Source: Allacma fusca (taxonomy: Eukaryota > Arthropoda > Collembola > Symphypleona > Sminthuridae). Taken from it: 64,000 nucleotides of DNA. Where the stretch lies: NCBI GenBank assembly GCA_947179485.1, contig OX359248.1, positions 53,206,386-53,270,385 of the forward strand, read 5' to 3'. Positions 10,018-23,000 of this stretch are shown here, piece by piece. The number at the start of each line of letters is the position of its first letter. The stretch's first letter is position 1. The notes beneath the pieces are model-generated. The model was not told the DNA's origin. It searched no databases and saw only the letters and a program-made list of their open reading frames with translations. A program made the translations under genes and the position numbers.

Positions 10018-10066
10018 TACCCGTACTCGTTTACCCGAGTATTACCTATACCCGTGCCGAGCACTG

Positions 10067-10742
10067 CCTTTAACCTTTAAGATTTTACTATGAATGGCTC
10101 TTATCTACAACGAATTTCACAAAAAATGGATTTACTCGAGTTTGCATCTCACCTCTTCATACGTGCTGATAATCAGCTGCAGCTGCTTGTTTCTAATATA
10201 AATGTTTACGAAACAAATTGAAGGAATGAAGTTGGAACTTGATATACTTGCTTCAACAGTTCCAAAGAGTTTTGGGGGTGTTTGTATGTAATAGCTAGCA
10301 TATCGTCCGTAAAGGGGCGAAATGACCTACACTCAATGTTTATGTATACCAAAAAGATCCCTTTACCTCTTCACCGACGATATAGTAACTGTCAGTGGGG
10401 ACTATGTACAAAATCGAATAATGATATAATGCAGAACGATCACCCTTTTACCTTAAGTATGTACATTGTAACAAAATTGCATATTGAAGAAATGGAAGGA
10501 AAAAATATCCCCTTCAAACACGTTTAAATAATTACCACCCTGAATGAATATTTTGCGTGTGACATGTGAAGTCAAGTACTTTTGCTGATTACTTCTTTCA
10601 TATCTTGGACAAACAAATGTATTCAAAGAGAGATCATTTATTCAGTTTTGACTTTAAACTTGAGTGAAGCTGAACATTTGACTCAACCTAGAGCTTTATT
10701 TCATCAACTTATTTAACTGCAAAATATTTTTACGCAGAATAC
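10067..10742. other. Upstream region of the N-acetyltransferase gene
   Basis: No convincing coding exon. ATTTTTACGCAG at 10726-10737 could be the acceptor of a 5'-UTR intron just before the start codon at 10743. The 81-codon ORF at 10282-10527 has no family features. Confidence 0.4.
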
Positions 10743-11547
10743 ATGGGGTCTACAAATAATATACACACAATAGAAGGTAATTGGAAGCAATTCCAATTTC
10801 GTCAAGCTTTCCTTTCGGATTTAGAAGAACTGTCGGCCCTCATGAGAACGTGCCTCCTGGATGAACCTATGACCAAGCTGTTAGTCCCTGATGAGGAGTA
10901 TTTTCAAGATTTCGATAAATTGGTCACCCTCACACTCGAGCAAAACTTGACCTTCGTGGCTATAGAAAGATCTACTGGAAGGGTAATTTGGTGCTGTTGC
11001 TTCATAATTTTAACATTACATTTTACTACTCAATTTGTATTATAGTAAATAATAAAAATTATATACTTACCGGAATGTTAGAAATTATAATAATTATTAC
11101 ATATTTGCGGCCTTACAGTTTGCGGGTGCACGTATAAGCTTCAACCACAAGAGAGACACGGACTGGTCGGTGTTTGACTTCAAATCCTCTAAAATGGCCA
11201 AACTCATGCAGTATATTAACTGCTTGGATGATCATACCCGTCTTTTTGAAAAATACAATCTGGATTCATACATCACGTTTTTTCTTGCCATAGTACATCC
11301 AGACTTCAGGAAACAAGGGCTTGTGACGGAGATGTACCGAAGAGCTGTTGATTTGGCACGAGCAGAAGGATTTTTCTTGGCTAAAGCTTGCTTTTCAAGT
11401 CCCTACTCAAGAGCAGCTGCACTTAAAGTCGGCTTTCAAGAAGTTGCACGGATCACATACTCTGATGTAAAAGATGAGAATGGAAAGCCCGTTATTCCTG
11501 GGGCTATGGATGATCAAGTAATTACACAAGCAATTTATGTATTTTAA
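10743..11547 (+). CDS. GNAT-family arylalkylamine N-acetyltransferase-like protein
   Basis: Two coding exons, 10743-10982 and 11119-11547, join in phase 0 (donor GG|GTAATT, acceptor CTTACAG|TTT) and give 222 residues, the usual size for the family. Such enzymes transfer acetyl from acetyl-CoA to amines such as dopamine, serotonin or octopamine; in arthropods they act in amine inactivation and cuticle chemistry. Support: an N-terminal segment with LLDEPMTKLL, where aaNATs carry a D-E-P substrate-loop motif. The acetyl-CoA loop is VHPDFRKQGLVTEMYRRAV (R-K-Q-G-L). Then comes LAKACFSSPYSRAAALKVGF, the C-terminal G-F-x-E strand of GNATs. The second exon also opens at an internal ATG (11170), but that would lose the conserved N-terminus. 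The substrate cannot be read from sequence. It lies alone between repeats and the EB-module gene. Confidence 0.78.
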
Positions 11548-13549
11548 AGCATTGAACATTTGATCCTCAGTACCTTCGGAATCTTATAGTATTATAGTAT
11601 TATCTTCACGAGAATTACAAAATTTTTACTGTCTGGTTCCCTCTTGAAGTTCTAAAATTCCATGGAAATAAAAAAGCTATTTCTCTTATTTCTGAAACCT
11701 AAACACACAACCATGCAACACCTTGTATGAAGTTCATATGTACGTAATTCATAAATAGATGCTGTACATTTTACTCATTTATAATAAAAGTGGCCCCCAC
11801 GTAAGAACACTTTCTGTGAAATATTTTAGCATCTCCTGTTGACGACATAATCGTTAGATGTCCTCTATTTAATACGTAAAGCATACATGGGTCAATGGTC
11901 ATTGGGTGGAACTGGTGGAAGGTATTTCCATTTGTCCCGTAGCATTGAAAGTATAAGTTGTGAAAATTTACTCACCCGCTTCCAACCTAAACTATTAAAT
12001 TTTCAAGCAGGTCCGCGCAGTTGCAAACTTGAAAAATGGGCTGTTTCGAAAATGAAGGTAGTAGTTGTATGTATGTTTGCTGAAATTCAATAATATTTAT
12101 GAAATAGGTAGTTGCCAAATAATACAAATTATTTGTAGCTGATTACAGGAAATGCCTCAGCAGATATCTTTCAATGCAGGAAAATATAAAAATAGTACCA
12201 TCACTAGGGAAAAACATGTGGAACATCTCGTCCGATACGAAATAATGCTTCTGTAAAGCAGACATTTGTAGATAAATTTCCAGTACCACATTATTAACTT
12301 GTGTTAACAAAAGTGTGGTTGTAACATTTCCGTTTTAAGTTTACGAAACTTTATGTGAATCTTTTCCTGTTCACTAACAAGTCAAGAAAGTGTAAATTAG
12401 TTGTGCATGGTAATAATACAGGCAGTATTAAGCCCATAAAAGCCAGAAATAGACCAATGTGTGCTGTTATTGAGCCAGGTAAGTATTCACCTGATCCGAA
12501 TAACGTTCTGTGCATAAAGAAAATCGATCTGATTTGTACGCATGTATTTACAGCTGCTGTCCTAAACTTGCAAAATCAAAATTAAGTTTTTGGCACAAAG
12601 TTATGCTGATGTACATACGTACATACATCTGTAAGTAAATGCCTATACTCGCAGTTTACAAAATACTTGCTACGATCATTATTACATAGAGCAGCAGGTT
12701 GATTTGATAGCCGATGTGTTCATAGTATTCATCTCGGATGTCGGGTTATAAAATACTCATGTCTGGTCTGTAGTGCAGAATGACGCTCGTAAGGTTTATT
12801 CTGTCCTTCAATATAAAAATTTGAAATAATATAAAATCACTTCATGCTTATTTCTTTGTAGACTTACAATTAGACCCACACATACATTACCGTAGCTTTG
12901 TTTAATGTTTAAGGATTATAATTGAGTAGTTTCACTCATTAGACATTAGGTCCAATGCAATAAACAATGATTCAATCCCTTCTTGCTTTCAAAACGCTGT
13001 TTAAAAAAAATGTAAAAGTATTCATTAGAATTCATTAGAAGTATTTATTAGCATTAAAAATACTCAGAAACTTACAGAACGCACACTTTAGAGCTACATG
13101 TGTACACATGAAGCATGATATAAACATGTATAGGTAGATTTATCATTAATGTTTAAGTTGGGATTCAATCATAAAATGCCATTCCTGTGGGTTTGTTTCG
13201 TTTTAATTTATTTGATCACACAGTTGGGACACAGGGAATTATGGCAACAAATCTGTGCTTCTTTATCTATATTTTAAAATTGCTAGTTAAGTACTACTGC
13301 AATAACTGTTCTCTTTCTGGTTCCTCAATATTACAGATACTCAATATTCAGTTCGGTAGAAGCTCCATGCTAGAATGTGGTACGGGACGCATATCTACAT
13401 TCATTATTATTATTTACGCGGAACATATTGACATGGTGAGATTTTGGGAGATTACAAAAAAAAAATAAAACCCTAAATTAACACACACATTATTTAACAG
13501 AGCATAATAGCAACTACTACACTTAACCGGAAGTACGATTTCAACTGTT
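11548..13549. other. Convergent intergenic interval, no gene seen
   Basis: 3' flank of the N-acetyltransferase gene (+) and of the EB-module gene (-). ORFs of 68-93 codons (11887, 12355, 13187) are AT-rich and lack family signal or splice support. Confidence 0.55.
11667..11672 (+). promoter_or_regulatory. Polyadenylation signal AATAAA
   Basis: Canonical AATAAA about 120 nt after the stop of the N-acetyltransferase gene. Confidence 0.5.
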
Positions 13550-13555
13550 TTTAAT
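13550..13555 (-). promoter_or_regulatory. Possible polyadenylation signal ATTAAA
   Basis: On the minus strand this reads ATTAAA, about 42 nt after the stop codon of the EB-module gene; it is a common variant of AATAAA. Confidence 0.4.
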
Positions 13556-13596
13556 AAAACATGTGCATAAATACAAAATTCAGGTCAAAATAATAT

Positions 13597-16500
13597 TTAA
13601 AGGAAGTATTTCACAAATGAAATTAAACTAACAATTAAAATGAGCAGATTACTGGCTTGAATCGCTTGAGACCCATTACAACCCCCGGAAATATATAAGT
13701 AACCCTTCTTACACTCACACTTGCCAGACTCTTGGTACAAACCCGCTTCTTCTACTTTGCAGTACATGTTCTGTCCGCAGTGTAAATGATAGTGGGCATG
13801 GTTGCTATTTCCATCAATCTCATACGAGCCGCAAGCCTGGTGTATCTGGCTTTGACACTGATTCATTTCTGGGTTGTAAACTTGACCTGCCGACGTTAAA
13901 CATGAACAAGTTTTGTTTTCACAAACCAAAGACACGGACGAATCGCAGTCATCATTGACCTCGCAGGAGGCTTGGTATCGCCCAACGCACCCAGAATTAT
14001 CAATCCGAGTGTAGTTTTCCCGACATTCGCAAAAGCCACTTCCCGCACATACTAAATGCTCACCGGAATGACAGGGTGTTTCAGTATTGCAAGAATGGCC
14101 ATAACCCTTGTGACACTCCCCTTGAGTGTTCTGAATGAAGCCCACCTCCCAATCGCAAACACAGGTACCTTGGTGGCATACAAGGTTGACATTGCAATTG
14201 TAGGTATCAGTGCAAGAGCTTCCAAGCTTCAGGACGCAGGTCAAATTTTCATCCAAATACTCCATGTTGTTACTGTCCAAGCAGGCGCATTTATTGTTCC
14301 GGCAAATTTGATGACCGCCAGTGTTGCAATCTACCTCTGGATCCGAACCGCAGGCTTCACCGTAAGGAATGACACACTCACCAGCATTATTTAGCTGGAG
14401 TTTACCTATTAAATTAATTTTGTATGACGTCATAAAATGTATATAACCAGCGTGCAAAAATGAATTCATTAATACAAAAAAGCATAGATATTTAACCGGG
14501 TGGAAATACCATGTCAAAATTGCATGTTTTCGTAGAAATGCATCAAATCGTGTGGTAGTTCCACCGGTCGACAACTACAAATCATTTACGAATTACTAAA
14601 GAAAAAATACCTTTGCATGTGCAAGTGTCATTTTCCCCACACTCCGAGTTAAGAATGCAGTCGTCGTCCACAGAACACAGGCTATTTACTCGATGTTTAC
14701 AAGCACCGAGTTTGTGGTCGTACACAGATACCTCAGGGTTGGGACAGCTGCACCGAAGAGCGCTGTCGCATTGAAGATCCGCATTAGGATCACAAAGGTC
14801 ATTTTCTGGGTCACATAAATCTCCATAACTTGCAATACATCGACGTTCTTTATTTGAGGGCAAGAAGCCAAGGCAACGGCAAGTTGTAGTTTCTGCTTCC
14901 GAAGACGCTTCACATGAACTTTTCGGTGCACATTGCTGGTTGGAAGTATTTTTAGGATTCGAATCGCAAGAGACTCCTTCCAGTAGTAAGCAAGAATCAG
15001 TTTCGCTGTCATACCTGTAACAAATTAATATTCATCTCACATTAGTAAAAAATCCAGATTCGAAATGTTACCAGTTCTATTGTAATTTTTCATTATATTT
15101 GAACTGTTTTACAAGTAAAGGAATTAATCTGAACATGGTATATTTAAAAATAATTGCTATTTTCGTACCAAATGTCTTTCTCATTTGAACATCTGCATCT
15201 TCCAGACTGTTCGTTGCATTCCTGAAATCTTTTTGAATTACAAGGTGTAGAAGCTGGGTCGCACACTGAATTGTAGGATTTGATACAGTGTCCTTCAATA
15301 TGATCAAAGCTGGCGGATGCTCCGCAAGCACAAATTCCCTCATGACAGAATAGGAACTTGTTGGGATTGCAAGTTGGGCCCAGTTCAGTACCATAATAGA
15401 AACTGTCGCCATGACATACATCATTGTTATTAAGGTAGCACCTACCAGAGGTCTCGTCGTACTCTGCTGGGATCGGACAGTTACATATGCCTTGGATGCA
15501 TTGCAAGGAATGACTACAATTGGGGCTGCTGCTACTACCACAAACCCCACCATGTAAGGTGTAACAAGTTTGGTCATCTTGGTCGAATTCAGTATTGCTG
15601 GGGCAGGAGCACTGAGCATCTTGACATATTAAATGCTGGTCGCTATCGCATGAAGGCCCCGTGCTACTGCAAGGGCTTCCGTAATTTTTGACGCACATTT
15701 CTTTTTTGATATCAAAAGATGCATCTTCGCTGCAGTGACAGGTAGAATTCTCACAGGTTAAGAAATCCTCTTGACTGCATTCTGGTTCATTGGGCCCACA
15801 AATTTGACCAAACATTTTCACACATTTACTAGCGTTCATGTCATAGAAGGAGCCGCTGGAACATTGACAAGTGCCTTCGACGCAGAAAAGGAAATCCCTT
15901 TGACTACATTCGGGCTCATTCTGATTACCACAGAGAGTGTTCCATGGTTTCGTGCATTTTCCCCCTTGAAAGTCAAAGGTCGAGTTAAAATCACAGGAAC
16001 ATTTTCCTTCCGAACATGTTAAGAAATCCTTTTGACTGCATTCAGGCTCGTCCTCACTACCACAGATGGCGTCGTACTCTTTCACACATTTCTGACCCTG
16101 TTGATCAAAAGTTGAGCCGAAATTGCAGGCGCAGCGCCCCTGAATGCACGTGAGGAAATTTGAAATACTACATAAAGGCTCATTATTCTCATCGCAGGAA
16201 ACCCCGTGAGTCTTCATGCATTCACCTGTGGTTTGATCTAGCTGCGTGTCCGTTACACAAATGCAGGTGTTATTGACACACTCGAGGAAATGTGAGCTAC
16301 TGCAAGGGACGTCGTTTTCAACTGAGCAAGGTGCCCCATGCATCTTCACGCAAGTGTTTTGGTCCTCGTGGAAAATGGCATCATCCTTGCATGTACAGAC
16401 ATTGTCGTTACAAATCAGGTTGTTATTGTAGTTGCATTGGGGCTCGTCTAAGTTGTCATCACAGGTGGCGTTATAGGTCTTCAGACACACTCCTTCATCT

Positions 16501-19500
16501 GGATCCAAAGAGGAATTTTCGCAGTCGCAAGCTCCATCGATGCACGTCAAATAGTTAGCTTTGTTGCATTCTGGTCCGAGGTCTTTATCACATGCTTCAG
16601 CAAATTCCCTAACGCATTTTCCCTGCTTATCGTCAAATGTTCCATTGCTGCAATCACAGGATCCTCGAATGCAATCCAAGAATTCCGAGCTATTGCACGA
16701 GGGCTCAAGATCACTTCCACAGGTGGCACCATAATTCCCGATACAAAGGCCGGCATCGTTGTGAAAAGATGAGCCTGCGGGGCATGCGCACTGGTCTTCT
16801 ACACAAGTCAAAAACTTGTTTTCGTCACATTTGGGGAAACTTGGACTCCCACAAATAGCACCAATATTACCCAAGCATGTCCCAGCATCCTCATCGTACA
16901 TTAGATTCTCCTTACAGTCACAAATGTTGTTGTGGCAAGTAAGGAATTTTGCATCATTGCATTCTGGCTGATCACTGTTTCCACAGGGGGAGCCCTTGTT
17001 GCTAACACATTGACCCTCAAAGTATTGTAAATCCTTCCGACAAACACACAGTCCAGATTCGCATTCCAAAAACTGATAACTGTCGCACTCCGGACCGTCT
17101 TCACTATCGGTTCCACAAGCACCGTTGTAATTATTCAAACAAGTCTCAGTATTATTATTGAACGTAGATGAAAAACCACAAACGCAATGACCTCCAGAAC
17201 ATTCAAGGAACTGTTCATTACTACAGTCGGGAAGACTTGCCCCGCATTCGGCACCCTGTCTTCCGACACAGGTTCCAGTACTTATGCTGTACTCTAAATT
17301 TGAGTTGCAAATGCAAATACCGCCTTGACAAGTCAAGAATTTCCCAGCATGACATTCTGGATAGTCGGAAGTCTCACAGATAGATTCAAACTCTCCTAAG
17401 CATCGGTCTTCAATGGAGTCATATGTGGATCCTTCTGGGCATTGACAGATGTTTTCCTGACATGTCAGAAGTTTGTCACCGTTGCAATCTGGATCTTGAT
17501 CAGTTCCACAAGGATGATTATAACTCCCTAAGCATTGCTTCAGGTGTACATTGTACTCTAAATCCTCTGAGCATGCGCAAGTGTTTTCTGAACATTCAAG
17601 AAATTTTTCTGAGTTACAGCTGGGGGAGTTGACATTTTCACAGGTGGCGCCATAATCACCGATGCAAGTTCCTTCGCTTGAGTCATAAGTCGAGTTGTCT
17701 GGGCATCCACATATGTCATTAATACAAATCAAATATTGTTCATGGTCACAAATTGATTGTTCAGCTGTGCCGCACGGAGTCCCAAGGACACCCACGCACT
17801 GGTTTGTTTGACTGTTATACTCCAGACCATTCTCGCATGTGCATTCTCCACTGGCGCATTCTAGAAATTTAGTCGAATCGCATTCTGGTAAAGCACTTCC
17901 ACAGGTAGCACCATAATGGCTCAAACAACTTTCTTCTAAAAAGTCAAATGTCGAATTATTAATACACGCACAATTTCCATCCGCACAAGTCAAATACCTG
18001 TCACTATCGCACATTGGACCAGTGGTGCTGTCACACACTGCCCCAAAGCTGCCTACACATTGATAGCTGTTTTCGTCGTACTCCAAACCAATAGCACATC
18101 CACAATTCTTCCCATCACATTTCAGAAATAGGTGAGAATTGCATTCGGGACTGCTCGAGTCTCCACAGATGGCGCCAAAGTTACCAACACAAATGTCTGC
18201 TGTACTGTCAAAAACGGAATCACTAGCACAGCTGCATTCTTCATCTATACATGTGAGAAATTTATTACTGTTACAGATTGGACCAGAAGTTCCTCCGCAC
18301 TGAGCGTGAAAGTTCCCGATGCATTGATTGCTTTCGGAATCAAACTCCAAACCGGTGGCGCAAATGCATTCGGAGCCATCGCATTCCAGAAATTGATCAG
18401 AATTACAGTCAGGATTACCGGATCCTCCACAGGTGGCGCCATAATCACCGATGCAAGTTCCTTTTGTTGAGACATAAGTCGAGTGGTCTGGGCATGTGCA
18501 TGCGCCATCAGCACAGATTAAATATTGTTCATGGTCACAAATTGGTTGTTCAGTTCCACCGCAAGGAGTTCCAAGGATACCCACGCATTGGTTAATATGG
18601 CTTTTATACTCGAGACCTTCCACACATGTGCATTCTCCAGCAGTGCAATCTAGAAATTTAGTCGAATCGCATTCTGGTAAAGCAGTTCCACAGGTAGCAC
18701 CATAATGGCTCAGACAACTTTCTTCTACAGAGTCAAATGTTGAGTTATTAATACACGCACAATTTCCATCCACACAAGTCAAATACCTGTCACTATCGCA
18801 TATTGGACCAGTGGTGCTATCACAGTTTGCCCCAAAACTGCCTACACATTGATAACTGTCTTCGTCGTACTCCAAACCTATAATGCAGCCACAATTTTTC
18901 CCGTCACATTCCAGAGATAGGTGAGAATTGCATTCGGGACTGCTCGAGTCTCCACAGATGGCGCCAAAGTTACCAACACAAATGTCTGCTATGCTGTCAA
19001 AAACGGAGTCACTAGCACAACTGCATTCTTCATCTATGCATGTGAGGAATTTATTACTGTTACAGCTGGGGCCAGAAGTTCCTCCGCACTGAGCGTGAAA
19101 GTTCCCGATGCATTGATTGTTTTCGGAATCATACTCCAGACCAGTGGCGCAAATGCATTCGGAACCATCACACTCCAGAAATTGGTCAGAATCACATCCA
19201 GGGTTATCGGGCCCTCCACAGGTGGCGCCATAATTACCAATACAAGTTTCCTTGGAGGTGTCAAAAATTGAGCCGCTCGTACAACCACATTTTCCAGATA
19301 TACATGTGAGGAATTCGTTACTGTCACAGCTTGGACCAGAACTATCTCCACATTCGGCACCAAATTTCCCCACGCACTGTTCACTCTTCGTGTCGTATTC
19401 CAGTCCATCGGAGCAGACACATTTATCCCCATCGCACACCAGAAATTTATTAGAGTTGCATTTAGGCGCGAGTGAGATGTCACAGATGGCGCCGTGATTG

Positions 19501-20012
19501 CCCAGACACTTCCCTGAAGTTTCATCGAACTCAGCTTTATCTTGACAAATGCAGGTACCATTTTGGCTGCAAGTAAGGAAATCGTTCAAATTGCACTCTG
19601 CGTCATAGATCGTATCTCCGCACGCTCCTCCATATAATCTTAAACACTGATTTTCAACGTCGTTAAAAATGGTGTCTTTATCACATTCACAGGCCCCCCG
19701 TTTTTTGACATAATTAGACCCTGGTTTACACAAGCAACGATTGTCCCTGCATACAAATTCAGAGAGGCACTTTGGAGAGTTGGAAGTATTATCACAAGCC
19801 GCGTTAAATATTTTCTGGCATTCTTGTCCACTGTAGATGCAGTCTTCCTTACAGGCACACTTATTACTTGAATCACATACTAGAAATTTGACTGGGTCAC
19901 ACTGCTCAACTTCGTCTGCCGGGAATTCCGAGCAAGACTCGTCAAAAGTCAGAGAGCTTGTTGATGAAGCTGTCAATGCCAGAAATATTAAAAATACGGG
20001 GAATAATTCCAT
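13597..20012 (-). CDS. Giant secreted EB/EGF-like multimodule protein, probably GPI-anchored
   Basis: Three minus-strand exons, 20012-15169, 15014-14611 and 14405-13597, join in frame across introns of 154 and 205 bp (donors TTG|GTACGA and AAAG|GTATTT; acceptors TTACAG|G and AATAG|G). They give 2018 residues. I chose the ATG at 20010-20012 because it opens a clean signal peptide, MELFPVFLIFLALTASSTSS. The frame is open 19 codons further up to another ATG (20069), but that would bury the signal. About 44 modules of 40-55 residues follow. Most have six cysteines in the order C-x(6-9)-C-x(7)-C-x(4-5)-C-x-C-x(10-14)-C, with Y/F-G-A-x-C-G, F-L-x-C and N-x-C marks, like EB or EGF-like modules. The C-terminus, GGCNGSQAIQAS followed by a hydrophobic stretch LLILIVSLISFVKYFL, resembles a GPI-attachment signal; a single-pass anchor is the alternative. 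Many N-x-S/T sites are present. Expected location is the cell surface or extracellular matrix; ligand and role are unknown. Confidence 0.85.
17670..19247 (-). repeat. 789-bp in-frame tandem duplication inside the EB-module gene
   Basis: Modules 6-11 (about 19247-18459) and 12-17 (about 18458-17670) match in order at an exact 789-bp offset (263 codons); for example GGTGAGAATTGCATTCGGGA occurs at 18131 and 18920. Both DNA and protein stay very similar, unlike the other modules, so this six-module block was copied later than the original array. Confidence 0.85.
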
Positions 20013-23000
20013 TTTAAAATGTTTATATTGACAATTTTCAAAATTGTATGGTACGCGACTATCCTTCACTTGCAGACATAAAAATATGAATACTATTTTT
20101 GAATACTGGTTGACACCATCTTAGGTCGCCAGTTTGCTACACACTGATCCTCAGTCAGAGACTTTGTCCATGACTTGGATAGAATAGTACAGATGAAAAA
20201 TATGACATGCATTCAGAGTTGCTTGATCCTCAAAGGTCAGCAAATAGTTGTCTGCTCTTGCATTAGTAATCCTCTGGTGACTAAGGCTTCTCTTCGGAAT
20301 AACTTGGTCCGAGTCTGCTTCCGTATATTTTCGAAATCCTCAAATGAGGAAAAGGATTCATGCATACATAGTTTGGCTTACATTTGAATACTTTGTGCAT
20401 GTAATTTTACTATCCCTGCATATAAATAGATACTATACTGTCCTGATTAGGAAACCTTGATCAGATTGTCATAATTGCAACTATTAATCCTGTCGCTGGA
20501 CAGCCGATTGATGTCTGTAAACAAATGTCTGGTTTGCTGCCATCATCCCCTGTATCATCACGAATGACTTGTCGAAACATTTTGTTGAACATACTCCCTT
20601 GAAATCCCAACTCCTCCCTGTGAATCATTTAAAGAGCAATCGCAAAATATTCCGCACATTGTAATCATGTGGCGTATGTCATGTGGAGATAGGAAAATTG
20701 GCACAGTTATCACCAGTAGACATTTCATGATTCACTTCTGCCATTAACATTTTTAGCTCGAATTATTATAAAAGACTTATTATTTCCCAAGTATTAATCT
20801 TGAACCTTTACTTCTAAAAGTCATTAATTAGTTTCAGATCCGACCATTAGCTTCGTAATGCGGTTGCCTAATGACCTTGTAAATTATGACTTGATGCCAC
20901 ATGGCACGGAGGTTACAGCAATGACTTGAGGTTATTGCTCAAGTATTTTTAGATCAGATTTGGCTGTAATAGAACCTGCTGAATGTAATATAATCTTAAC
21001 ATTCTATGACTCGCATTCGTAAGATGACGTCTAATGACCAAAAGTAAGTACAATCAAATATGCTAAAAAATGGATTCCTCATAACTCATTACTCTTTATT
21101 CACTCATCACCAGCGTGTTGACACCATATATAAAGGGTAATTTAATCAATAAATCAAATTAAATGAGCCTGATAAAGTTGTGGAGACTGAGCGGTGCAAG
21201 ATGATTCTCGGGGTAATGGTTTGAAGTGACACTTTTTTTCCGGCTGATCCTATAACCAAATGCAGTTCCCCAGGCTCAAATTGCATCGTCGGCATTACTT
21301 TAATAACTAGTGTACCCGTATAGTCATTACTTCTCATCTCTATTTTTTGGTATGTTTTATTAGTTTGAATGAAGTATTTGCATATGCAAAAAAAAGTTGC
21401 ACAACTACTGACAAAACTGAGTTGTCTCAACTCTGAAGTTGACTGGTTGAAGTTGGTATCATTCTCCTTTATGACATTTACGACTAGAATACAATCAATG
21501 GTAATTATTAAATATTTCCATTCAAAAACAAGTTTTTTTTCTTGCAATCGCGTTCTGTGCACAAGTTGATCCATTGGACGATGATCGCTGATTGTGAGAG
21601 GAAAAGAGAATTTCTTACGTGACAGTGCACTCTTATCGTAAGGTACTCCTTGGAAAGAGCATGTTCTGGTATGAGCATAGTCCAGTCACTGTTTCTTGTC
21701 TTTGCTGTCCAGTGGTGCTCTTAGAGAGTGGTTGCACTGTAATTACTAACAGGGGCATTTAGTATCCGGGTGTGAATGGATATCTTAAAGGATTAGTGAT
21801 TGCAATGCCGAGGATGAGGCCAACGCCAAGCAAGCAGCAAGAATCAAGAAGATGCTTAACTCAAAATCAACTAGTAACAAAACTCTTGCAAATTGTCTGG
21901 GAATAATCCATAATTATACATGCAGATACATACAGCTGGATTGTTTTATAGATCTGCAAGCAGATAGCAATGGCCGATGCTAGTTCGGATTCTGAAGAAC
22001 ACAAATGTTCAATTCTTTTCTATCAAGTGGGTGCATGTCAATGTATAGGCAAAAACTTTTATTCGCAGAGAGGTTCATGATTTCAAGGTACCCCATTAGA
22101 GACGCAATCTAATATAAGAAAGATAGATCCTATTCATGTTCCCTCAAACTTGGATCTAGTCTGCATCAATTTCTGCAATTACTTAATTACTTACATATGT
22201 ATGTGCCTAGACTGAAATTAAAAGGGTTATGGCTTGTGTGGAATTACTTTGATGGAATAATATTCTGACAAAAAATTAGAACCCATTGACCAGCTCATTG
22301 AGCTCACCCCTGTGAATGTGACTCTTCCTTTTTATAAAGATATTTCAAAGAAGACGCCACTAGTAAATACATAGATACTGTAATAAATACATGCTTACTT
22401 ATGTATGAACGTAGTTTTTGTAACATGCCATTCACTTTAATTTAGTATATAAAAATATAAGTGAGATAGAATTTCATGCTATTTCCATATCGATACATGC
22501 ATGTACATATTGGACCATTTAGTATAGGTATAAGGAATTGACACAAAAAATAGGCCACTTTTGAACTCCATTATGATAGCAGAATAATTACCAGTCATTA
22601 AATACGTCCTTGCTTGATGGAAGAGTTTTTATGGAAGATGCCAAGCCTTTAATTGCACATTCAATTCTCCTTTTTCTTTCTTCTAATTGTGAATCTACTA
22701 CTTCTATCTATATAATAATTATCTCTAATATAGATAATTAGATATAATAATTTACTCTATATATATCTATCTTTATATACTAGTCTCTCTAAAACTCCAA
22801 GTAATCGCTGAAAAAAAAAGGGATATGAAATGAATTGCAAATGATTTCCGACCGTTCGAAAAATAACTGCATGGGGTTAGTCTTCCAAATACTAATAGTA
22901 ATTTACAGAATTTTAACTAATTTCTTTTGCTCATTATTTGGAGTAGTCTGAGTAAGAAAGATTACATGAACAAGTTATTGGTATTTGTAACACCTGAAAA

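Larger units (their letters stand above)
9206..10066. repeat. Composite minisatellite block (GGGACGGACT- and GGGTAC-rich)
   Basis: This block runs from a GGGTACGAG segment through GGGACGGACTGGGAC arrays and a hairpin to a GGGTAC-rich right end (about 9840-10066). Its ORFs (9191-9418, 9789-10064, 9824-10018) are all repeat translations. Sub-features are listed separately. Whether it is one element or a cluster cannot be settled here. Confidence 0.6.

Noticed and set aside
14406-14574. Upstream part of the ORF starting at 14574 as a separate protein start
   Set aside because: The acceptor at 14406-14407 joins in frame to the preceding exon, so this segment is intron.
15077-15619. 180-codon minus ORF and many plus-strand ORFs between 14.0 and 20.0 kb
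   Set aside because: Out-of-frame or antisense shadows of the EB-module gene caused by its repetitive cysteine codons.
21146-21574. 142-codon minus-strand ORF
   Set aside because: No domain, signal peptide or splice context; composition as expected from AT-rich non-coding DNA.
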